Shown one piece after another: positions 23,870 to 34,107 of a stretch of 58,652 nt of DNA. Every line of letters starts with the position of its first letter. The first letter of the stretch is position 1. A program made the position numbers and the translations under genes. Source of the DNA: Streptomyces sp. NRRL WC-3618 (GTDB lineage: Bacteria; Actinomycetota; Actinomycetes; Streptomycetales; Streptomycetaceae); assembly GCF_001280005.1 (NCBI RefSeq), contig NZ_LGDW01000393.1:1-58652 (forward strand), given 5' to 3'. Under the pieces are notes generated by a model, which was not told where the DNA came from, searched no databases, and saw nothing but the letters and a program-made list of their open reading frames with translations.

Positions 23870-24709
23870 TCAGCGGTCGGCCAGGGCCTTCTCGCCCGCC
23901 CTGCGCATGGCGCCCAACGGGCCCGGGCCCCGCCCGGTCATCTGCTCCACCTGAAGCACCGCCTGGTGCACGAGCAGGTCGAGTCCGCTGACGACCGCCC
24001 CGCCGTACGCCGACCAGCGGGCCGCCAGATCGGTCGGCCAGGGGTGGTAGAGCACGTCGAAGAGAGTCGCGGGCCGTTCCGGGACGGCGCCGGACAGCGC
24101 GTCCGTGGCTCCGGCCGGGGTGGTGGCGATCACCAGCGGAGCGTGCAGCGCGCCGGCCGCGTCGGCCCAGTCGGCCGTACGGACCTCGATGTCGAGGCGT
24201 TCGCCCCACTGCCGCATCTCGGCGCCCCGGGCCTCGCTGCGGACGTACACGACGACCTCGCCGGTGCAGACCCGGGCCAGCGCGGCGAGCGCGGAGGAGG
24301 CGGTGGCGCCGGCGCCGAGGATCGCGGCGGAGTCGACCTGTTCGATGCCGTGCTCGCGCAGGGCGCCCACGATCCCGGGGATGTCGGTGTTGTCACCGAC
24401 ACGCCGTCCGTCCGCGTCGAACACGACGGTGTTGACGGCCTCGACCGACGCGGCCGTCTCACTGATCTCGTCGAGCAGCGGGATGACCGCCCTCTTCAGG
24501 GGCATCGTGAGCGAGAGCCCCGCCCACTCGGGCCCGAGACCTCGCAGGAATTCCGGCAGCCCCGACTCGTCGACCTCGTAACGGCCGTACGTCCAGCCTG
24601 TGAGCCCCAGTGCGTCGTAGGCGGCGCGATGCAGCACCGGGGAGAGGGAGTGGGCGATCGGGGAACCGAGCACTGCGGCCCGGCGGGCGTCAGCTGCGCT
24701 TACTCGCAT
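23870..24709 (-). CDS. aroE: Shikimate dehydrogenase
   Basis: Reduces 3-dehydroshikimate to shikimate with NADPH. The 279-aa protein has the N-terminal substrate motif LGSPIAHSLSPVLH (Ser residues binding shikimate), a catalytic Lys in TMPLKRAVIP, Asn/Asp in GDNTDIPG, and the Rossmann loop ILGAGATASSALAAL near residue 130. Its start (ATG 24709) lies inside the 3' end of mltG with a 20-nt overlap, an unusually large overlap for the region. Confidence 0.93.
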   Translation of the reverse strand: MRVSAADARRAAVLGSPIAHSLSPVLHRAAYDALGLTGWTYGRYEVDESGLPEFLRGLGPEWAGLSLTMPLKRAVIPLLDEISETAASVEAVNTVVFDADGRRVGDNTDIPGIVGALREHGIEQVDSAAILGAGATASSALAALARVCTGEVVVYVRSEARGAEMRQWGERLDIEVRTADWADAAGALHAPLVIATTPAGATDALSGAVPERPATLFDVLYHPWPTDLAARWSAYGGAVVSGLDLLVHQAVLQVEQMTGRGPGPLGAMRRAGEKALADR

Positions 24710-26462
24710 TGAACTTGTCCTTGAGCCTCTGGAATTCCTCGTGCGTCTTGGCGAATTCGGTCTTGCTCACGCCGTCGGTCGCCACGAAGTAGTACCAGCC
24801 GTCGTCGGTCGGATTCAGCGTCGCCTTCATCGCCACATCACCCGGATTTCCGATCGGACCGGGCGGCAGACCCTTTTTGGTGTACGTGTTGTACGGGTCC
24901 TTGTTCTTGTTGATCTCCGACTCGCTGATGTCGATGTTGCTCTGGTTCTTCACATAGTTGAAGGTCGAGTCGAACTGCAGGAAGCCGTAGGTCTGAGGGT
25001 TCCCGAGATCTAGGCGGTTGTAGACCACCTCCGCCATTTTGCGGTAGTCGTCACTGGTCTTGCCCTCGGCCTGGACGAGGCTCGCTACCGTGAGAACCTC
25101 AAGCGGGCTGTCGAGGTCGAGTTTCTTGGCCTTCGCTTCGAGATCGAGGGTCTCGTACTTGGCGGTGGCCGTCGTGACCATTTCCTTCAGGACGGCCGCA
25201 GGTTTCATTCCCTTGGCGGCAGGATAGGTCGTCGGGTAGAGGAAACCTTCGAGCGGGTCCTTGATTTCCTCGTTGTCGTTCGCCCAGTCCGGCAGACCGA
25301 AACTCTTGTAATCCTTCTTGGCGACCTTCGCAGTGGTGCCCTTGGAAAGTCCGAGTTTCTCGTCGATGGCCGCGTAGACCTGAACATTGCGCTGCCCGGG
25401 AGCGACGATCATATTGTTCTGGCTCTTGGGATTGAGCATCAGCGCGACGGCGCTCTTCCCGGACATCTCCTTGTTCAGGACATAGACGCCGGCCTGGATC
25501 TTCTTCCCGTCGGGGTTCTCCGCCTGAGCGGCCACGAAGGCATCGACACTCTTGACGACACCTTTCTTCTCCAACGCCCGGGCGATGACGTAGCCGGTCG
25601 CCCCCTTGGGGATCTCGACTGTCACCGTCGCGCTGGTGCCGTCGCCCGTGTAGTCGGGAGCCGGGCCGAAACGATTTTGGTAGAACTGGTACCCGAAATA
25701 TCCGACTCCGGCGATGCCGCCGCCGAACACCAGAACGATGATCAGGCAGGCGGTTCCGTTTCGGCCCTTCTTGGTCTTGCCGCTCTTACCGCTCTTCCCG
25801 CCGTCCCGGCCCTTCCGCTCACCGCGACCCCGACGCCCTTCCGCCTCGCCGTCGGGCTCGTCGTCGCCCTCGTCACCGCCGGCGAAGAAGGCGTGCTCGC
25901 CCTGGTCAGGACCGGGGTCCCAGTCGGTCTGCGGTTCCGGCTCGGACTCGGGCTGCGACTGCGACTGCGGCTCGGGACGTCGCCTGGCCGGCGGCTCCGG
26001 CGGCGGATACGCGTCGGGCGTGCCGTAGTAGTCGGCCTGCTCACCGCCGTACGCGGCGGTCTGCTGGGCGTACGGGTCCGTGGGGTCGGCGGGGTACGGG
26101 ACCTGCGCCTGCTGGCCGCCATCCCAGCCGCCGTTCGCGTACTGCTGCTGGCCCTGATCGGCGTACTGCTGAGGGGACTGCTCGCCGTACTGCTGCGAGT
26201 ACTGCTGATGCTGGGGCTGCTGCTGGTACTGCTGGGGCGGGTACTGCTGCTGCGCCTGGCCGTAGGCGGCCTGCTGGCCGTCGGCGCTCCAGTCGCCGTA
26301 CTGCTGCTGGGGCTGCTGCGACTGCTGCGGGTAGTGCTGCGGCTGGCCGCCGTAGGAGGACTGGTCGGCCTGGGCCTGCTGTCCGTCCCATCCGCCGTCC
26401 CCGTACAACGGGTCCTCCGGATGCCACGGTTCGGAGCCCGGGCCCCGGCCATACTCAGTCAT
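24690..26462 (-). CDS. mltG: Endolytic peptidoglycan transglycosylase MltG with long Gln/Tyr-rich cytoplasmic N-terminus
   Basis: Cleaves nascent glycan strands at the membrane to set their length. From ATG 26462 it is 590 aa (AGGGG upstream). Residues 1-170 are low complexity, rich in Gln, Tyr and Gly with many QQY units. Residues 170-245 are charged (acidic, then Lys/Arg/Gly). One membrane segment near residues 250-275 (CLIIVLVFGGGIAGVGYFGY) is followed by the YceG domain. The catalytic Glu corresponds to Glu466 in ASLVQAEGKT, and NTYTKKGLPPGPIGNPG is the signature near the C-terminus. E. coli MltG has 340 aa and no such N-terminal tail. Confidence 0.94.
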   Translation of the reverse strand: MTEYGRGPGSEPWHPEDPLYGDGGWDGQQAQADQSSYGGQPQHYPQQSQQPQQQYGDWSADGQQAAYGQAQQQYPPQQYQQQPQHQQYSQQYGEQSPQQYADQGQQQYANGGWDGGQQAQVPYPADPTDPYAQQTAAYGGEQADYYGTPDAYPPPEPPARRRPEPQSQSQPESEPEPQTDWDPGPDQGEHAFFAGGDEGDDEPDGEAEGRRGRGERKGRDGGKSGKSGKTKKGRNGTACLIIVLVFGGGIAGVGYFGYQFYQNRFGPAPDYTGDGTSATVTVEIPKGATGYVIARALEKKGVVKSVDAFVAAQAENPDGKKIQAGVYVLNKEMSGKSAVALMLNPKSQNNMIVAPGQRNVQVYAAIDEKLGLSKGTTAKVAKKDYKSFGLPDWANDNEEIKDPLEGFLYPTTYPAAKGMKPAAVLKEMVTTATAKYETLDLEAKAKKLDLDSPLEVLTVASLVQAEGKTSDDYRKMAEVVYNRLDLGNPQTYGFLQFDSTFNYVKNQSNIDISESEINKNKDPYNTYTKKGLPPGPIGNPGDVAMKATLNPTDDGWYYFVATDGVSKTEFAKTHEEFQRLKDKFNASKRS

Positions 26463-26587
26463 CAATCCCCTAGAGCCGCGAGGCGGCCGATCACGCGGCC
26501 CCCACATCGCCGCTACCGTTCCGCCTCTTACTGTGCGGCCACTGTTCGAACAGAGCCACAATCGCGCGGAACGTTACCGTATCGCGA

Positions 26588-27073
26588 TCAGATGACCACT
26601 TCGACGCCCTCGCCCGGGGCTTTACCTGACACTCGTTCGGATTCGAGGGCCTGCTGGAGGATGATCACGGCTGCGACCTGGTCAATGACCGATCTGCCCT
26701 TTTTCGATTTCACGCCCGAGGCACGCAGTCCCTGACTGGCCGTCACCGTCGTCATCCGCTCGTCCACCAGGCGCACCGGGACGGGTGCGATCAGGCGGGC
26801 CAGCTGCTCGGCGAATCCCCGGACCTTCACTGCGGCGGGGCCCTCGCCCCCCTTGAGGGAGCGAGGGAGGCCGACGACGACCTCGATGGGTTCGTACTCG
26901 TCGACGAGTTGCTTCAGCCTGCGCTGAGCTGCGGGAACGTCCCTGCCCGGGACCGTCTCCACCGGAGTGGCGAGGATCCCGTCGGGGTCGCACGAGGCGA
27001 CCCCGATCCGGGCGTCCCCGACGTCGATCGCGAGTCGACGGCCGCGGCGCAGGGTGTTTCCGTCGCCGCTCAC
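26588..27073 (-). CDS. ruvX: Putative Holliday junction resolvase / pre-16S rRNA nuclease (RuvX/YqgF)
   Basis: RNase H-fold nuclease. The E. coli homologue acts in 16S rRNA 5' maturation, and a recombination role has also been proposed. The 161-aa protein shows the first catalytic Asp in [24 protein letters not shown] in the core, the second acidic residue in [13 protein letters not shown], and the C-terminal Asp in [13 protein letters not shown]. It starts at GTG 27073, overlapping the alaS stop by 4 nt. The alaS-ruvX-mltG order is common in Gram-positives. Confidence 0.95.
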   Translation of the reverse strand: MSGDGNTLRRGRRLAIDVGDARIGVASCDPDGILATPVETVPGRDVPAAQRRLKQLVDEYEPIEVVVGLPRSLKGGEGPAAVKVRGFAEQLARLIAPVPVRLVDERMTTVTASQGLRASGVKSKKGRSVIDQVAAVIILQQALESERVSGKAPGEGVEVVI

Positions 27074-29742
27074 TTGGCCGTTTCCGCCACAAGGCGCTCG
27101 ACGGCGTCGACGGCCTCGCCGACGGCGGCCGGGTTCTGGCCACCGCCCTGAGCGACGTCCGGCTTGCCGCCACCGCCGCCACCGAGGGTCTTGGCGGCCG
27201 TACGAACCAGGTCGCCCGCCTTGAGACCGCGCTCGCGGGCGGCCTCGTTGGTGGCGATGACCGTCAGCGGCTTGCCGTTCGCCGTGGTGAAGAGGGCGAC
27301 GACGGCAGCCCGGCCGCCCTGGATGCGTCCGCGCACGTCGAGCACCAGCTTGCGCAGGTCATCGGCGCTCGTGCCGTCCGGGACCTGGCCGGTGACGAGA
27401 GCGACACCGCGTACGTCCTTGGCGCCCTCGGCGAGACCGGCGGCGGCCTGGAGAACCTTCTCGGCGCGGAACTTCTCGATCTCCTTCTCGGCGTCCTTCA
27501 GCTTGCCGAGCATGGCGGAGATCTTCTCCGGCAGCTCCTCGGGACGGCCCTTGACCAGTTCCTGGAGCTGGGCGACGACCGTGTGCTCCCGGGCCAGGAA
27601 GTTGTAGGCGTCCACGCCGACCAGGGCCTCGATACGCCGCACGCCCGAGCCGATGGACGACTCGCCGAGCAGCTTCACCAGGCCGAGCTGGGCGGTGTTG
27701 TGCACGTGGGTGCCGCCGCACAGCTCCTTGGAGAAGTCGCCGATCGTCACGACGCGCACGCGCTCGCCGTACTTCTCGCCGAACTCGGCGATGGCGCCCT
27801 GCTTCTTCGCCTCGTCGAGGCTGAGGATCTCGGCGCGCACGTCCAGGTCGCGGGCGAGCACCTCGTTGATCTGCTGCTCGACGTCGGTCATCACGGCCGT
27901 CGGTACGGCGGACGGGGAACCGAAGTCGAAGCGGAAGCGGCCCGGCTGGTTCTCGGAACCGGCCTGGGCGGCCGTCGGACCGAGGGCGTCGCGCAGCGCC
28001 TGGTGGGTGAGGTGGGTGGCCGAGTGGGCGCGGGCGATGGCCTTGCGGCGACGCACGTCGATGGCGGCCTGGGCCTTGGCCCCGACCGTCACCTCGCCGA
28101 CCTGGACGACGCCCTTGTGGACGTACACCCCGGGCACCGGCTTCTGGCAGTCGCGGATCTCGATCACGGCACCGGTGTCGATCCTGATGCGCCCGGTGTC
28201 GCCGATCTGGCCGCCGCCCTCGGCGTAGAACGGGGTGCGGTCGAGGACGATCTCGACCTCGTCGCCCTCGGTGGCGGCCGGGGACGAGACACCGTCGACG
28301 AGGATGCCGACGACCGTGGACTCACCCTCGGTGCGGTCGTAGCCGACGAACTCGGTCTCACCGGCGGCGTCGGCGATCTCGCGGTAGGCGCCCATGTCGG
28401 CGTGGCCGGTCTTCTTGGCCTTGGCGTCGGCCTTGGCGCGGTCCCGCTGGTCCTTCATCAGGCGCCGGAAGCCGTCCTCGTCCACGGAAAGGCCCTGTTC
28501 GGCGGCCATTTCGAGGGTGAGGTCGATCGGGAAGCCCCAGGTGTCGTGGAGCAGGAACGCCTTGTCGCCGGACAGCACCTTGCCGCCGGCCTGCTTGGTC
28601 TCGGTGACGGCGGTGTCGAGGATGTTGGTGCCGCCCTTGAGGGCCTTGAGGAAGGCGGCCTCCTCGGCGAGGGCCACGGTCTCGATGCGCTTGCGGTCGG
28701 TGATGAGCTCCGGGTACTGCTGGCCCATCGTCTTGATGACGACGTCGACGAGGTCGGCGACGACCGGCCCGGAGGCGCCCATCAGGCGCATGTTGCGGAT
28801 GGCGCGGCGCATGATGCGGCGCAGCACGTAACCACGCCCCTCGTTGCCGGGCGTGACGCCGTCACCGATGAGCATGACGGACGTACGGATGTGGTCGGCG
28901 ACCACGCGCATGGAGACGTCGGAGTCGTGCTTCTCGCCGTAGCGCACCCCGGTCAGCTCGGTGGCCTTGTCCATGACGACGCGCAGGGTGTCGGTCTCGT
29001 ACATGTTCTGTACGCCCTGAAGGATCATGGCGAGACGCTCGAGGCCGAGACCGGTGTCGATGTTCTGCGACGGCAGGTCCCCGAGGATCGGGAAGTCCTC
29101 CTTGCCGTCGCCGGCGCCACGCTCGTACTGCATGAAGACCAGGTTCCAGATCTCCACGTAGCGCTCGTCGTTGACGGCCGGGCCGCCCTCGACGCCGAAC
29201 TCGGGGCCGCGGTCGTAGTTGATCTCGGAGCAGGGGCCGCAGGGTCCGGGCACGCCCATGGACCAGAAGTTGTCCTTCTTGCCCAGGCGCTGGATGCGCT
29301 CGGCCGGGACGCCGATCTTCTCGCGCCAGATCTGCTCGGCCTCGTCGTCGTCGAGATAGACGGTGATCCAGAGCTTCTCGGGGTCAAGGCCGTAGCCACC
29401 GTCCGCGACGGAGTTGGTGAGCAGGTCCCAGGCGTACTTGATGGCTCCTTCCTTGAAGTAGTCCCCGAAGGAGAAGTTGCCGCACATCTGGAAGAACGTG
29501 CCGTGGCGGGTGGTCTTGCCGACCTCTTCGATGTCGGGCGTACGCACGCACTTCTGCACGCTGGTGGCGCGCGGGGCGGGCGGCTTCGTCTCACCGAGAA
29601 AGTACGGCTTGAAGGGGACCATGCCCGCGTTGACCAGGAGGAGAGTCGGGTCGTCCGCGATGAGCGACGCCGAAGGGACGACGGTGTGGCCGCGCTCCTC
29701 GAAGAAGCTCAGCCAGCGGCGACGAATTTCAGCCGACTCCAT
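27070..29742 (-). CDS. alaS: Alanyl-tRNA synthetase
   Basis: Charges tRNA-Ala. The 890-aa protein is full length: an aminoacylation domain (class II, with [19 protein letters not shown] and [12 protein letters not shown]), an editing domain with [12 protein letters not shown] (HxxxH) and KELCGGTHV (CxxxH) zinc ligands, and a C-terminal oligomerisation domain ending in a Gly-rich stretch ([16 protein letters not shown]). ATG 29742 overlaps the preceding stop by one base (TGATG). I saw no T-box leader upstream. Confidence 0.98.
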   Translation of the reverse strand: MESAEIRRRWLSFFEERGHTVVPSASLIADDPTLLLVNAGMVPFKPYFLGETKPPAPRATSVQKCVRTPDIEEVGKTTRHGTFFQMCGNFSFGDYFKEGAIKYAWDLLTNSVADGGYGLDPEKLWITVYLDDDEAEQIWREKIGVPAERIQRLGKKDNFWSMGVPGPCGPCSEINYDRGPEFGVEGGPAVNDERYVEIWNLVFMQYERGAGDGKEDFPILGDLPSQNIDTGLGLERLAMILQGVQNMYETDTLRVVMDKATELTGVRYGEKHDSDVSMRVVADHIRTSVMLIGDGVTPGNEGRGYVLRRIMRRAIRNMRLMGASGPVVADLVDVVIKTMGQQYPELITDRKRIETVALAEEAAFLKALKGGTNILDTAVTETKQAGGKVLSGDKAFLLHDTWGFPIDLTLEMAAEQGLSVDEDGFRRLMKDQRDRAKADAKAKKTGHADMGAYREIADAAGETEFVGYDRTEGESTVVGILVDGVSSPAATEGDEVEIVLDRTPFYAEGGGQIGDTGRIRIDTGAVIEIRDCQKPVPGVYVHKGVVQVGEVTVGAKAQAAIDVRRRKAIARAHSATHLTHQALRDALGPTAAQAGSENQPGRFRFDFGSPSAVPTAVMTDVEQQINEVLARDLDVRAEILSLDEAKKQGAIAEFGEKYGERVRVVTIGDFSKELCGGTHVHNTAQLGLVKLLGESSIGSGVRRIEALVGVDAYNFLAREHTVVAQLQELVKGRPEELPEKISAMLGKLKDAEKEIEKFRAEKVLQAAAGLAEGAKDVRGVALVTGQVPDGTSADDLRKLVLDVRGRIQGGRAAVVALFTTANGKPLTVIATNEAARERGLKAGDLVRTAAKTLGGGGGGKPDVAQGGGQNPAAVGEAVDAVERLVAETAK

Positions 29743-30101
29743 CAGTGGTCCTCATTCCGGTTGTACGGGTGCGTGTTGTCCAGCATCCCGTAGTGCTTCT
29801 CATCGTGCTTCTGGTTTTCCGTGCCCCAGTCGAGGGCGGCGAGCCGCCGCTGCGGGGGCAGGACGCGGCCCGGGGATTCGGCGATGCCGAGGGCCTCGCC
29901 CAGCTCGGCCTCGCGCTGGGCCATCCCGGCCCGCACGTCGAGGGCGAAGTCCTTGACCCGGTGGCCGGCCTCGATCGCCTTGTTGGCGGCCTGGGCGGCC
30001 AGATGCTCGGGGGTCAGCTGCCTGAGCTTGCGGTTGACCTTGGTGGTGGCCCACACACCGGCCGCGGCACCTGCGGTGAACCAGAACGTACGGCGGAACA
30101 T
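29742..30101 (-). CDS. Small membrane-associated protein (DUF6167-like) upstream of alaS
   Basis: 119 aa from ATG 30101. The N-terminus [24 protein letters not shown] resembles a short membrane segment followed by basic residues. The rest is soluble, with helical phrases [32 protein letters not shown] and a polar, His/Asn-rich C-terminus ([11 protein letters not shown]). Its stop overlaps the alaS start (TGATG). Similar proteins occur in other Streptomyces at the same spot (recollection). Function unknown. Confidence 0.85.
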   Translation of the reverse strand: MFRRTFWFTAGAAAGVWATTKVNRKLRQLTPEHLAAQAANKAIEAGHRVKDFALDVRAGMAQREAELGEALGIAESPGRVLPPQRRLAALDWGTENQKHDEKHYGMLDNTHPYNRNEDH

Positions 30102-30109
30102 CGCGGGGT

Positions 30110-30556
30110 TCAGCCCTTCTGCCTGCGGCGCTTTTGACCCTTCGGGGCCGGGACGGTGCGGCCGACGATGACCGTGCGCCGGGCCCGTGCGGGCGCGGGC
30201 GCGTCGTCGGCCCTGGTGCGGCTCATCGCCCGGCGCACGCCGTAACCGAACGCGGCGACCTTGACGAGCGGGCCGCCGAAGGTCGAGGCGACGGTGGTGG
30301 ACAGCGCCGACGCGTTGGAGGTGACCTCCTGGACGTCGGTGGCGATGGCGTCGACCCGGTCGATCTGCGTCTGTGCGGAGCGCACGGCCTGGGAGGCGTC
30401 GGCCAGCAACGGCACGGCCTGTTCCGTCACCTCCGCGACCAGCTTGGTGGTCGCCCTGAGCGTCTGGGCCAGCCTCACCAGCGCCACCGCGAGGAAGGAG
30501 ACCAGGATCGCCCAGAAGACGGCCACCAGGATCCCGGCAACCTCTCCACCGGTCAC
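30110..30556 (-). CDS. DUF948 membrane protein
   Basis: 148 aa from GTG 30556 (TGGEVAGILVAVFWAIL); a longer frame to 30586 is possible but lacks a good ribosome-binding site. One N-terminal membrane segment (residues 5-28) is followed by a long helix typical of DUF948 coiled coils (LRATTKLVAEVTEQAVPLL). The C-terminus is basic (RRTVIVGRTVPAPKGQKRRR). It is 8 nt upstream of the small protein that leads into alaS, so the three are probably one operon. Function unknown. Confidence 0.85.
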   Translation of the reverse strand: MTGGEVAGILVAVFWAILVSFLAVALVRLAQTLRATTKLVAEVTEQAVPLLADASQAVRSAQTQIDRVDAIATDVQEVTSNASALSTTVASTFGGPLVKVAAFGYGVRRAMSRTRADDAPAPARARRTVIVGRTVPAPKGQKRRRQKG

Positions 30557-30722
30557 ACCGCACCGCTCTCTGCGCTCGTAGATCAACTGAAGTTCTGGGG
30601 TACGTCACTTCAGTTCCGCTTACTTCGAAAGTCGCCCCGACCCTATCGCGCCGCGGACGACTCCCCGTACCCGGACGGGACCTGTCGGTGCCGCGCTCGC
30701 CGCGCACGGGTCGTACGCGAAA

Positions 30723-30764
30723 GCCCGCCGTTCCCCCGCCGTTGAGGGCGGGGAAACGACGGGC
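30723..30764 (-). terminator. rpsD terminator hairpin
   Basis: Imperfect 18-bp inverted repeat: GCCCGCCGTTCCCCCGCC at 30723-30740 with 30746-30764, loop GTTGA; it starts 43 nt past the rpsD stop. Confidence 0.75.
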
Positions 30765-30806
30765 CGAGGCGCGAAGCCGGTGGTACCGAGTACCGCGACC
30801 GCTGGA

Positions 30807-31421
30807 TCAGCGGGCGTAGTACTCGACGACGAGCTGCTCGTCGCAGATCACCGGGATCTCCTTGCGGTTCGGCTCGCGGTCCAGGCGGAAGGCCAGGGCG
30901 CCGAGGTTCACCTGCAGGTAGCGCGGGGTCTCACCGTCGGGGGCGAAGCCACCGGCGCGCGCGACCTCGAACAGCGTCTTGCTGCGGCTGCGCTCGCGGA
31001 CCATCACGACGTCGTCGGGACGGACACGGAACGACGGCTTGTCGACCTTGCCACCGTTGACCTCGATGTGGCCGTGAACGACCATCTGGCGGGCCTGGTA
31101 GATCGTGCGGGCGATGCCCGAACGCAGAACCAGGGCATCGAGACGACGCTCCAGCTCGATGACCAGGGCCTCACCGGTCTTGCCCTGCGTCTTGGCGGCA
31201 CGCTCGTAGGCGCGGACGAGCTGGCGCTCGGACACGTCGTACTGCGCGCGCAGACGCTGCTTCTCCAGCAGACGGACCTTGTAGTCCGAGTTCTGCTTGC
31301 GGCCACGACCGTGCTCACCCGGCGGGTAGGGACGGGCCTCGAAGTACTTGACGGCCTTCGGGGTCAGCGCGATGCCGAGGGCACGCGACTTCTTGACCTT
31401 GGGGCGGGACTGGTTCGCCAC
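30807..31421 (-). CDS. rpsD: 30S ribosomal protein S4 (zinc-free type)
   Basis: Primary 16S rRNA-binding protein that nucleates 30S assembly. The 204-aa protein has the S4 RNA-binding domain at about residues 92-155 ([29 protein letters not shown]). The N-terminus lacks the Cys residues found in zinc-binding S4 forms. GTG 31421 follows a purine-rich AAAGGAAAAGAA. It is monocistronic, away from the main ribosomal operons, with a long leader and its own terminator. Confidence 0.97.
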   Translation of the reverse strand: MANQSRPKVKKSRALGIALTPKAVKYFEARPYPPGEHGRGRKQNSDYKVRLLEKQRLRAQYDVSERQLVRAYERAAKTQGKTGEALVIELERRLDALVLRSGIARTIYQARQMVVHGHIEVNGGKVDKPSFRVRPDDVVMVRERSRSKTLFEVARAGGFAPDGETPRYLQVNLGALAFRLDREPNRKEIPVICDEQLVVEYYAR

Positions 31422-31720
31422 TTCTTTTCCTTTTCCTTTTCGGCTGCCTCAGGGTTACGGGAGGTCGCATCCGCAGCCGGGGATTCCCGGCAGGTCCACG
31501 AGGGACTCGCCAGGCAGCCGTTCCCCTGTGCTGGGCACATACGTGCAGCACACGAACGGCCCACCGACCGTTCCCAGAACCCCGGGTGGTGGTGGGCTGC
31601 CCGCGACACCTACGAAGGTGCGCGACGCTCCTGGATCAGAAGATCCGGCTGGATGTCCCGCCTGAGGCGCCGACCGGAGTCGGACACGGGACGCAGCACT
31701 GCGCAGGATTCTACAGGTGC
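31422..31720 (-). promoter_or_regulatory. Long structured upstream region of rpsD
   Basis: A 299-nt gap with no gene. Minus-strand hairpins: GTGCT-GG-GCAC around loop ATAC (31528-31551, 9 bp with a GG bulge) and GGATC-AGAA-GATCC (31633-31646). A possible -10 TAGAAT lies at 31709-31714, next to the rarA stop, which would give a leader of about 280 nt. S4 autoregulation through leader RNA is known in other phyla; here it is inferred only. Confidence 0.45.
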
Positions 31721-33076
31721 TCAGGGCCGCTTTCGACCGAGGTGTCTCCTGGTCCACTCGACCGCGTCCGCGTACCGGGCCTCGGCTCCGTGCCGGGTCG
31801 GTTCGTAGTACGTACGGTCCTTGAGCTCCTCCGGCGCGTACTGCTGCTCGGCGATTCCTTCGGGCAGGTCGTGCGGGTACACGTATCCCTGCGCGTGGCC
31901 GAGCTTGGCGGCGCCCTTGTAGTGCCCGTCGCGCAGATGCATCGGCACGGGGCCCGCGTGCCCTCTGCGTACGTCCTCCATGGCGGCGCCGATCGCCGTC
32001 GTCGCGGCGTTGGACTTGGGGGCGAGGGCGAGGGCGATGGTGGCGTGGCTGAGGGTGAGGGCGGCCTCCGGGAAGCCGATCATGGCGACGGCCTGCGCGG
32101 CGGCGACGGCTATCGGCAGCGCGTTCGGATCGGCGAGGCCGATGTCCTCGCTGGCGGAGATCATCAGGCGGCGGGCGATGAAGCGCGGGTCCTCGCCGGC
32201 CTCGATCATGCGGGCGAGGTAGTGAAGGGCGGCGTCGACGTCGGAGCCCCGGATGGACTTGATGAGGGCGCTGGCCACGTCGTAGTGCTGGTCGCCGTCA
32301 CGGTCGTACTTCACGGCCGCCCGGTCGACGGTCTCCTCCAGGGTCTGGAGGGTGATGTCCGCGTCGCCCTTGTCGAGCGCGGCCCCGGCGGCGGCCTCGA
32401 GGGCGGTCAGGGCCCGGCGGGCGTCTCCGCCGGCGATCCGCAGCAGGTGTTCCTCGGTGTCCTCGGGGAGGGTGACGGCGCTCTTGAGGCCCCGCTCGTC
32501 GGTGAGCGCGCGGCGCAGCAGGCCGCGCAGGTCGTCGTCCGTGAGGGGTTCGAGGGTGAGGAGGAGGGAGCGGGAGAGGAGGGGGGAGATCACCGAGAAG
32601 TACGGGTTCTCGGTGGTCGCCGCGATGAGGGTCACCCAGCGGTTCTCGACGGCGGGCAGCAGGGAGTCCTGCTGGGCCTTGCTGAAGCGGTGGATCTCGT
32701 CGAGGAAGAGGACGGTCTCCTTGCCGAAACCGCCGGTCGCGCGGCGGGCCCCGTCGATGACCGCGCGGACCTCCTTGACGCCCGCGGTGATCGCCGACAG
32801 CTCGACGAAGCGCTTGTTGGTGGCCTTGGAGACGACGTACGCCAGGGTCGTCTTGCCGGTGCCGGGCGGCCCCCAGAGGATCACGGAGGACGGTCCGGCG
32901 GGTCCGCCCGCGCTCTCGCCGACGAGCCTGCGCAGCGGTGAGCCCGGCTTCAGCAGGTGCTGCTGGCCCACGACCTCGTCGAGGACACGGGGGCGCATCC
33001 GCACGGCCAGGGGGCTGCTGGACGGGTCCTTCTCCTGGCGTGCTTCTGCGGCTGCGGTGAACAGGTCGGGCTCCAC
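31721..33076 (-). CDS. rarA: Replication-associated recombination protein A (RarA/MgsA AAA+ ATPase)
   Basis: Clamp-loader-like AAA+ ATPase that works at stalled forks. The 451-aa protein has [17 protein letters not shown] at its N-terminus, Walker [13 protein letters not shown], Walker [16 protein letters not shown], sensor 1 in [12 protein letters not shown], and the C-terminal MgsA tetramerisation domain with [14 protein letters not shown] 33076. It follows the VKOR gene by 44 nt. Confidence 0.96.
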   Translation of the reverse strand: MEPDLFTAAAEARQEKDPSSSPLAVRMRPRVLDEVVGQQHLLKPGSPLRRLVGESAGGPAGPSSVILWGPPGTGKTTLAYVVSKATNKRFVELSAITAGVKEVRAVIDGARRATGGFGKETVLFLDEIHRFSKAQQDSLLPAVENRWVTLIAATTENPYFSVISPLLSRSLLLTLEPLTDDDLRGLLRRALTDERGLKSAVTLPEDTEEHLLRIAGGDARRALTALEAAAGAALDKGDADITLQTLEETVDRAAVKYDRDGDQHYDVASALIKSIRGSDVDAALHYLARMIEAGEDPRFIARRLMISASEDIGLADPNALPIAVAAAQAVAMIGFPEAALTLSHATIALALAPKSNAATTAIGAAMEDVRRGHAGPVPMHLRDGHYKGAAKLGHAQGYVYPHDLPEGIAEQQYAPEELKDRTYYEPTRHGAEARYADAVEWTRRHLGRKRP

Positions 33077-33120
33077 GTGGAAAACCCTATGTCACGCCAC
33101 TGACAATGCCTTCGGCGCTG

Positions 33121-33780
33121 TCACCTGGTCCAGAAGTCCCACCAGCGGGTCAGGATCAGCATCCCGATGATGCCGATGTGCAGGACGGGCACCACCCAGG
33201 TGAACTCACCGAAGAAGGTCCTGAGCCACTTCGGCGCGGGAATGAAGCCGTTCCTGACATTGAACGAGGTCACGTACCAGAACATGATGATCGTCGCGAC
33301 CCAGGCCAGGGAGCACCACAGGCACAGCGCGTTGATCCGGTACAGGGACTGGAACTGCAGCCAGGTGCAGAATCCGACACCGAAGAGCGTGCCCGCGTTG
33401 AAGGTGAGCCAGTACCAGCGCGGGAAGCGCGCCCCGGTGAGCAGGCTCACGCCGACGCAGATGACGATGCCGTAGGCGACGAGGCCGAGCATCGGGTTCG
33501 GGAACCCGAAGGCGGCGGCCTGCTTGCTCTCCATCACGCTGCCGCAGGACACCACGGGGTTGAGACTGCAGCCGGGCGTGAACGTCGTGCCCGCGACCTT
33601 GGCTTCCAGCAGCTTGAACTTGTCGATCGTGATGACCCATGCCGCGAGCAGTCCGGCCGCACCGGTGAGCAACAGCATCACCGCGAAGGCGCGGCTTCCG
33701 CCCACGGAGCGCGAGGCCTCGGCGGGGGGCTCGGGCTGGTCGGTGGAGGCGCCGTCCTTCGTCACTGTCGTCTTGGTCAT
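33121..33780 (-). CDS. Vitamin K epoxide reductase (VKOR) family membrane protein
   Basis: Membrane quinone reductase. In actinobacteria VKOR re-oxidises a DsbA-like partner to make disulfides in exported proteins. 219 aa from ATG 33780 (a GTG precedes it), with several hydrophobic segments at about residues 34-51, 95-115, 122-140, 150-170 and 195-212. The quinone-side CLWC motif sits near residue 155 and the loop cysteines in PGCSLNPVVSCGS near residue 70-80, both expected for the electron relay. No thioredoxin-fold partner is encoded beside it. Confidence 0.9.
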   Translation of the reverse strand: MTKTTVTKDGASTDQPEPPAEASRSVGGSRAFAVMLLLTGAAGLLAAWVITIDKFKLLEAKVAGTTFTPGCSLNPVVSCGSVMESKQAAAFGFPNPMLGLVAYGIVICVGVSLLTGARFPRWYWLTFNAGTLFGVGFCTWLQFQSLYRINALCLWCSLAWVATIIMFWYVTSFNVRNGFIPAPKWLRTFFGEFTWVVPVLHIGIIGMLILTRWWDFWTR

Positions 33781-34107
33781 CACGCCGTTCCGTTGCTTCC
33801 AGAGGAGGGTTGGCGGGCACGGTCATTGTGCCGCACGCGGGCGCGTGCCCACCGTTCGGTGGAGATTAAGAAGGCGCGCGCGAGGCACGAGGACCTGGCG
33901 GCTCACGCGAGGGAACACGTGGTGGACGTACGACGTGTCCGGGCTGATGGGAACCGATGGCGCGGGCGTGACACGACCATGGGCACACGCGCGTGGCGCT
34001 CATCACGCGCCGGAATCGTCCGGCAGGACGAATCGGCACCCGCCAGGTTGACGGAGCGGGCAAGGGCGGCGGGGCGAGAGCGCCCCCGCCGCCTCAGCCC
34101 AGCTGCC
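33781..34107. other. 327-nt gap between hisS and the VKOR gene
   Basis: No supported gene. It contains the hisS terminator (34065-34093) and the VKOR upstream region with GGAA just before its start. No clear promoter hexamers could be placed. Confidence 0.6.
34065..34093 (-). terminator. hisS terminator hairpin
   Basis: GGCGGCGGGG (34065-34074) with CCCCGCCGCC (34084-34093), loop of 9 nt that can pair further; it begins 15 nt past the hisS stop. Confidence 0.7.

Noticed and set aside
26041..26430. CAG/CTG-like repeat array as a CRISPR or satellite
   Set aside because: It encodes the Gln/Tyr-rich tail of MltG; no regular repeat-spacer pattern.
31422..31720. T-box or amino-acid leader peptide
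   Set aside because: No T-box sequence or regulatory peptide ORF is visible; only generic hairpins.
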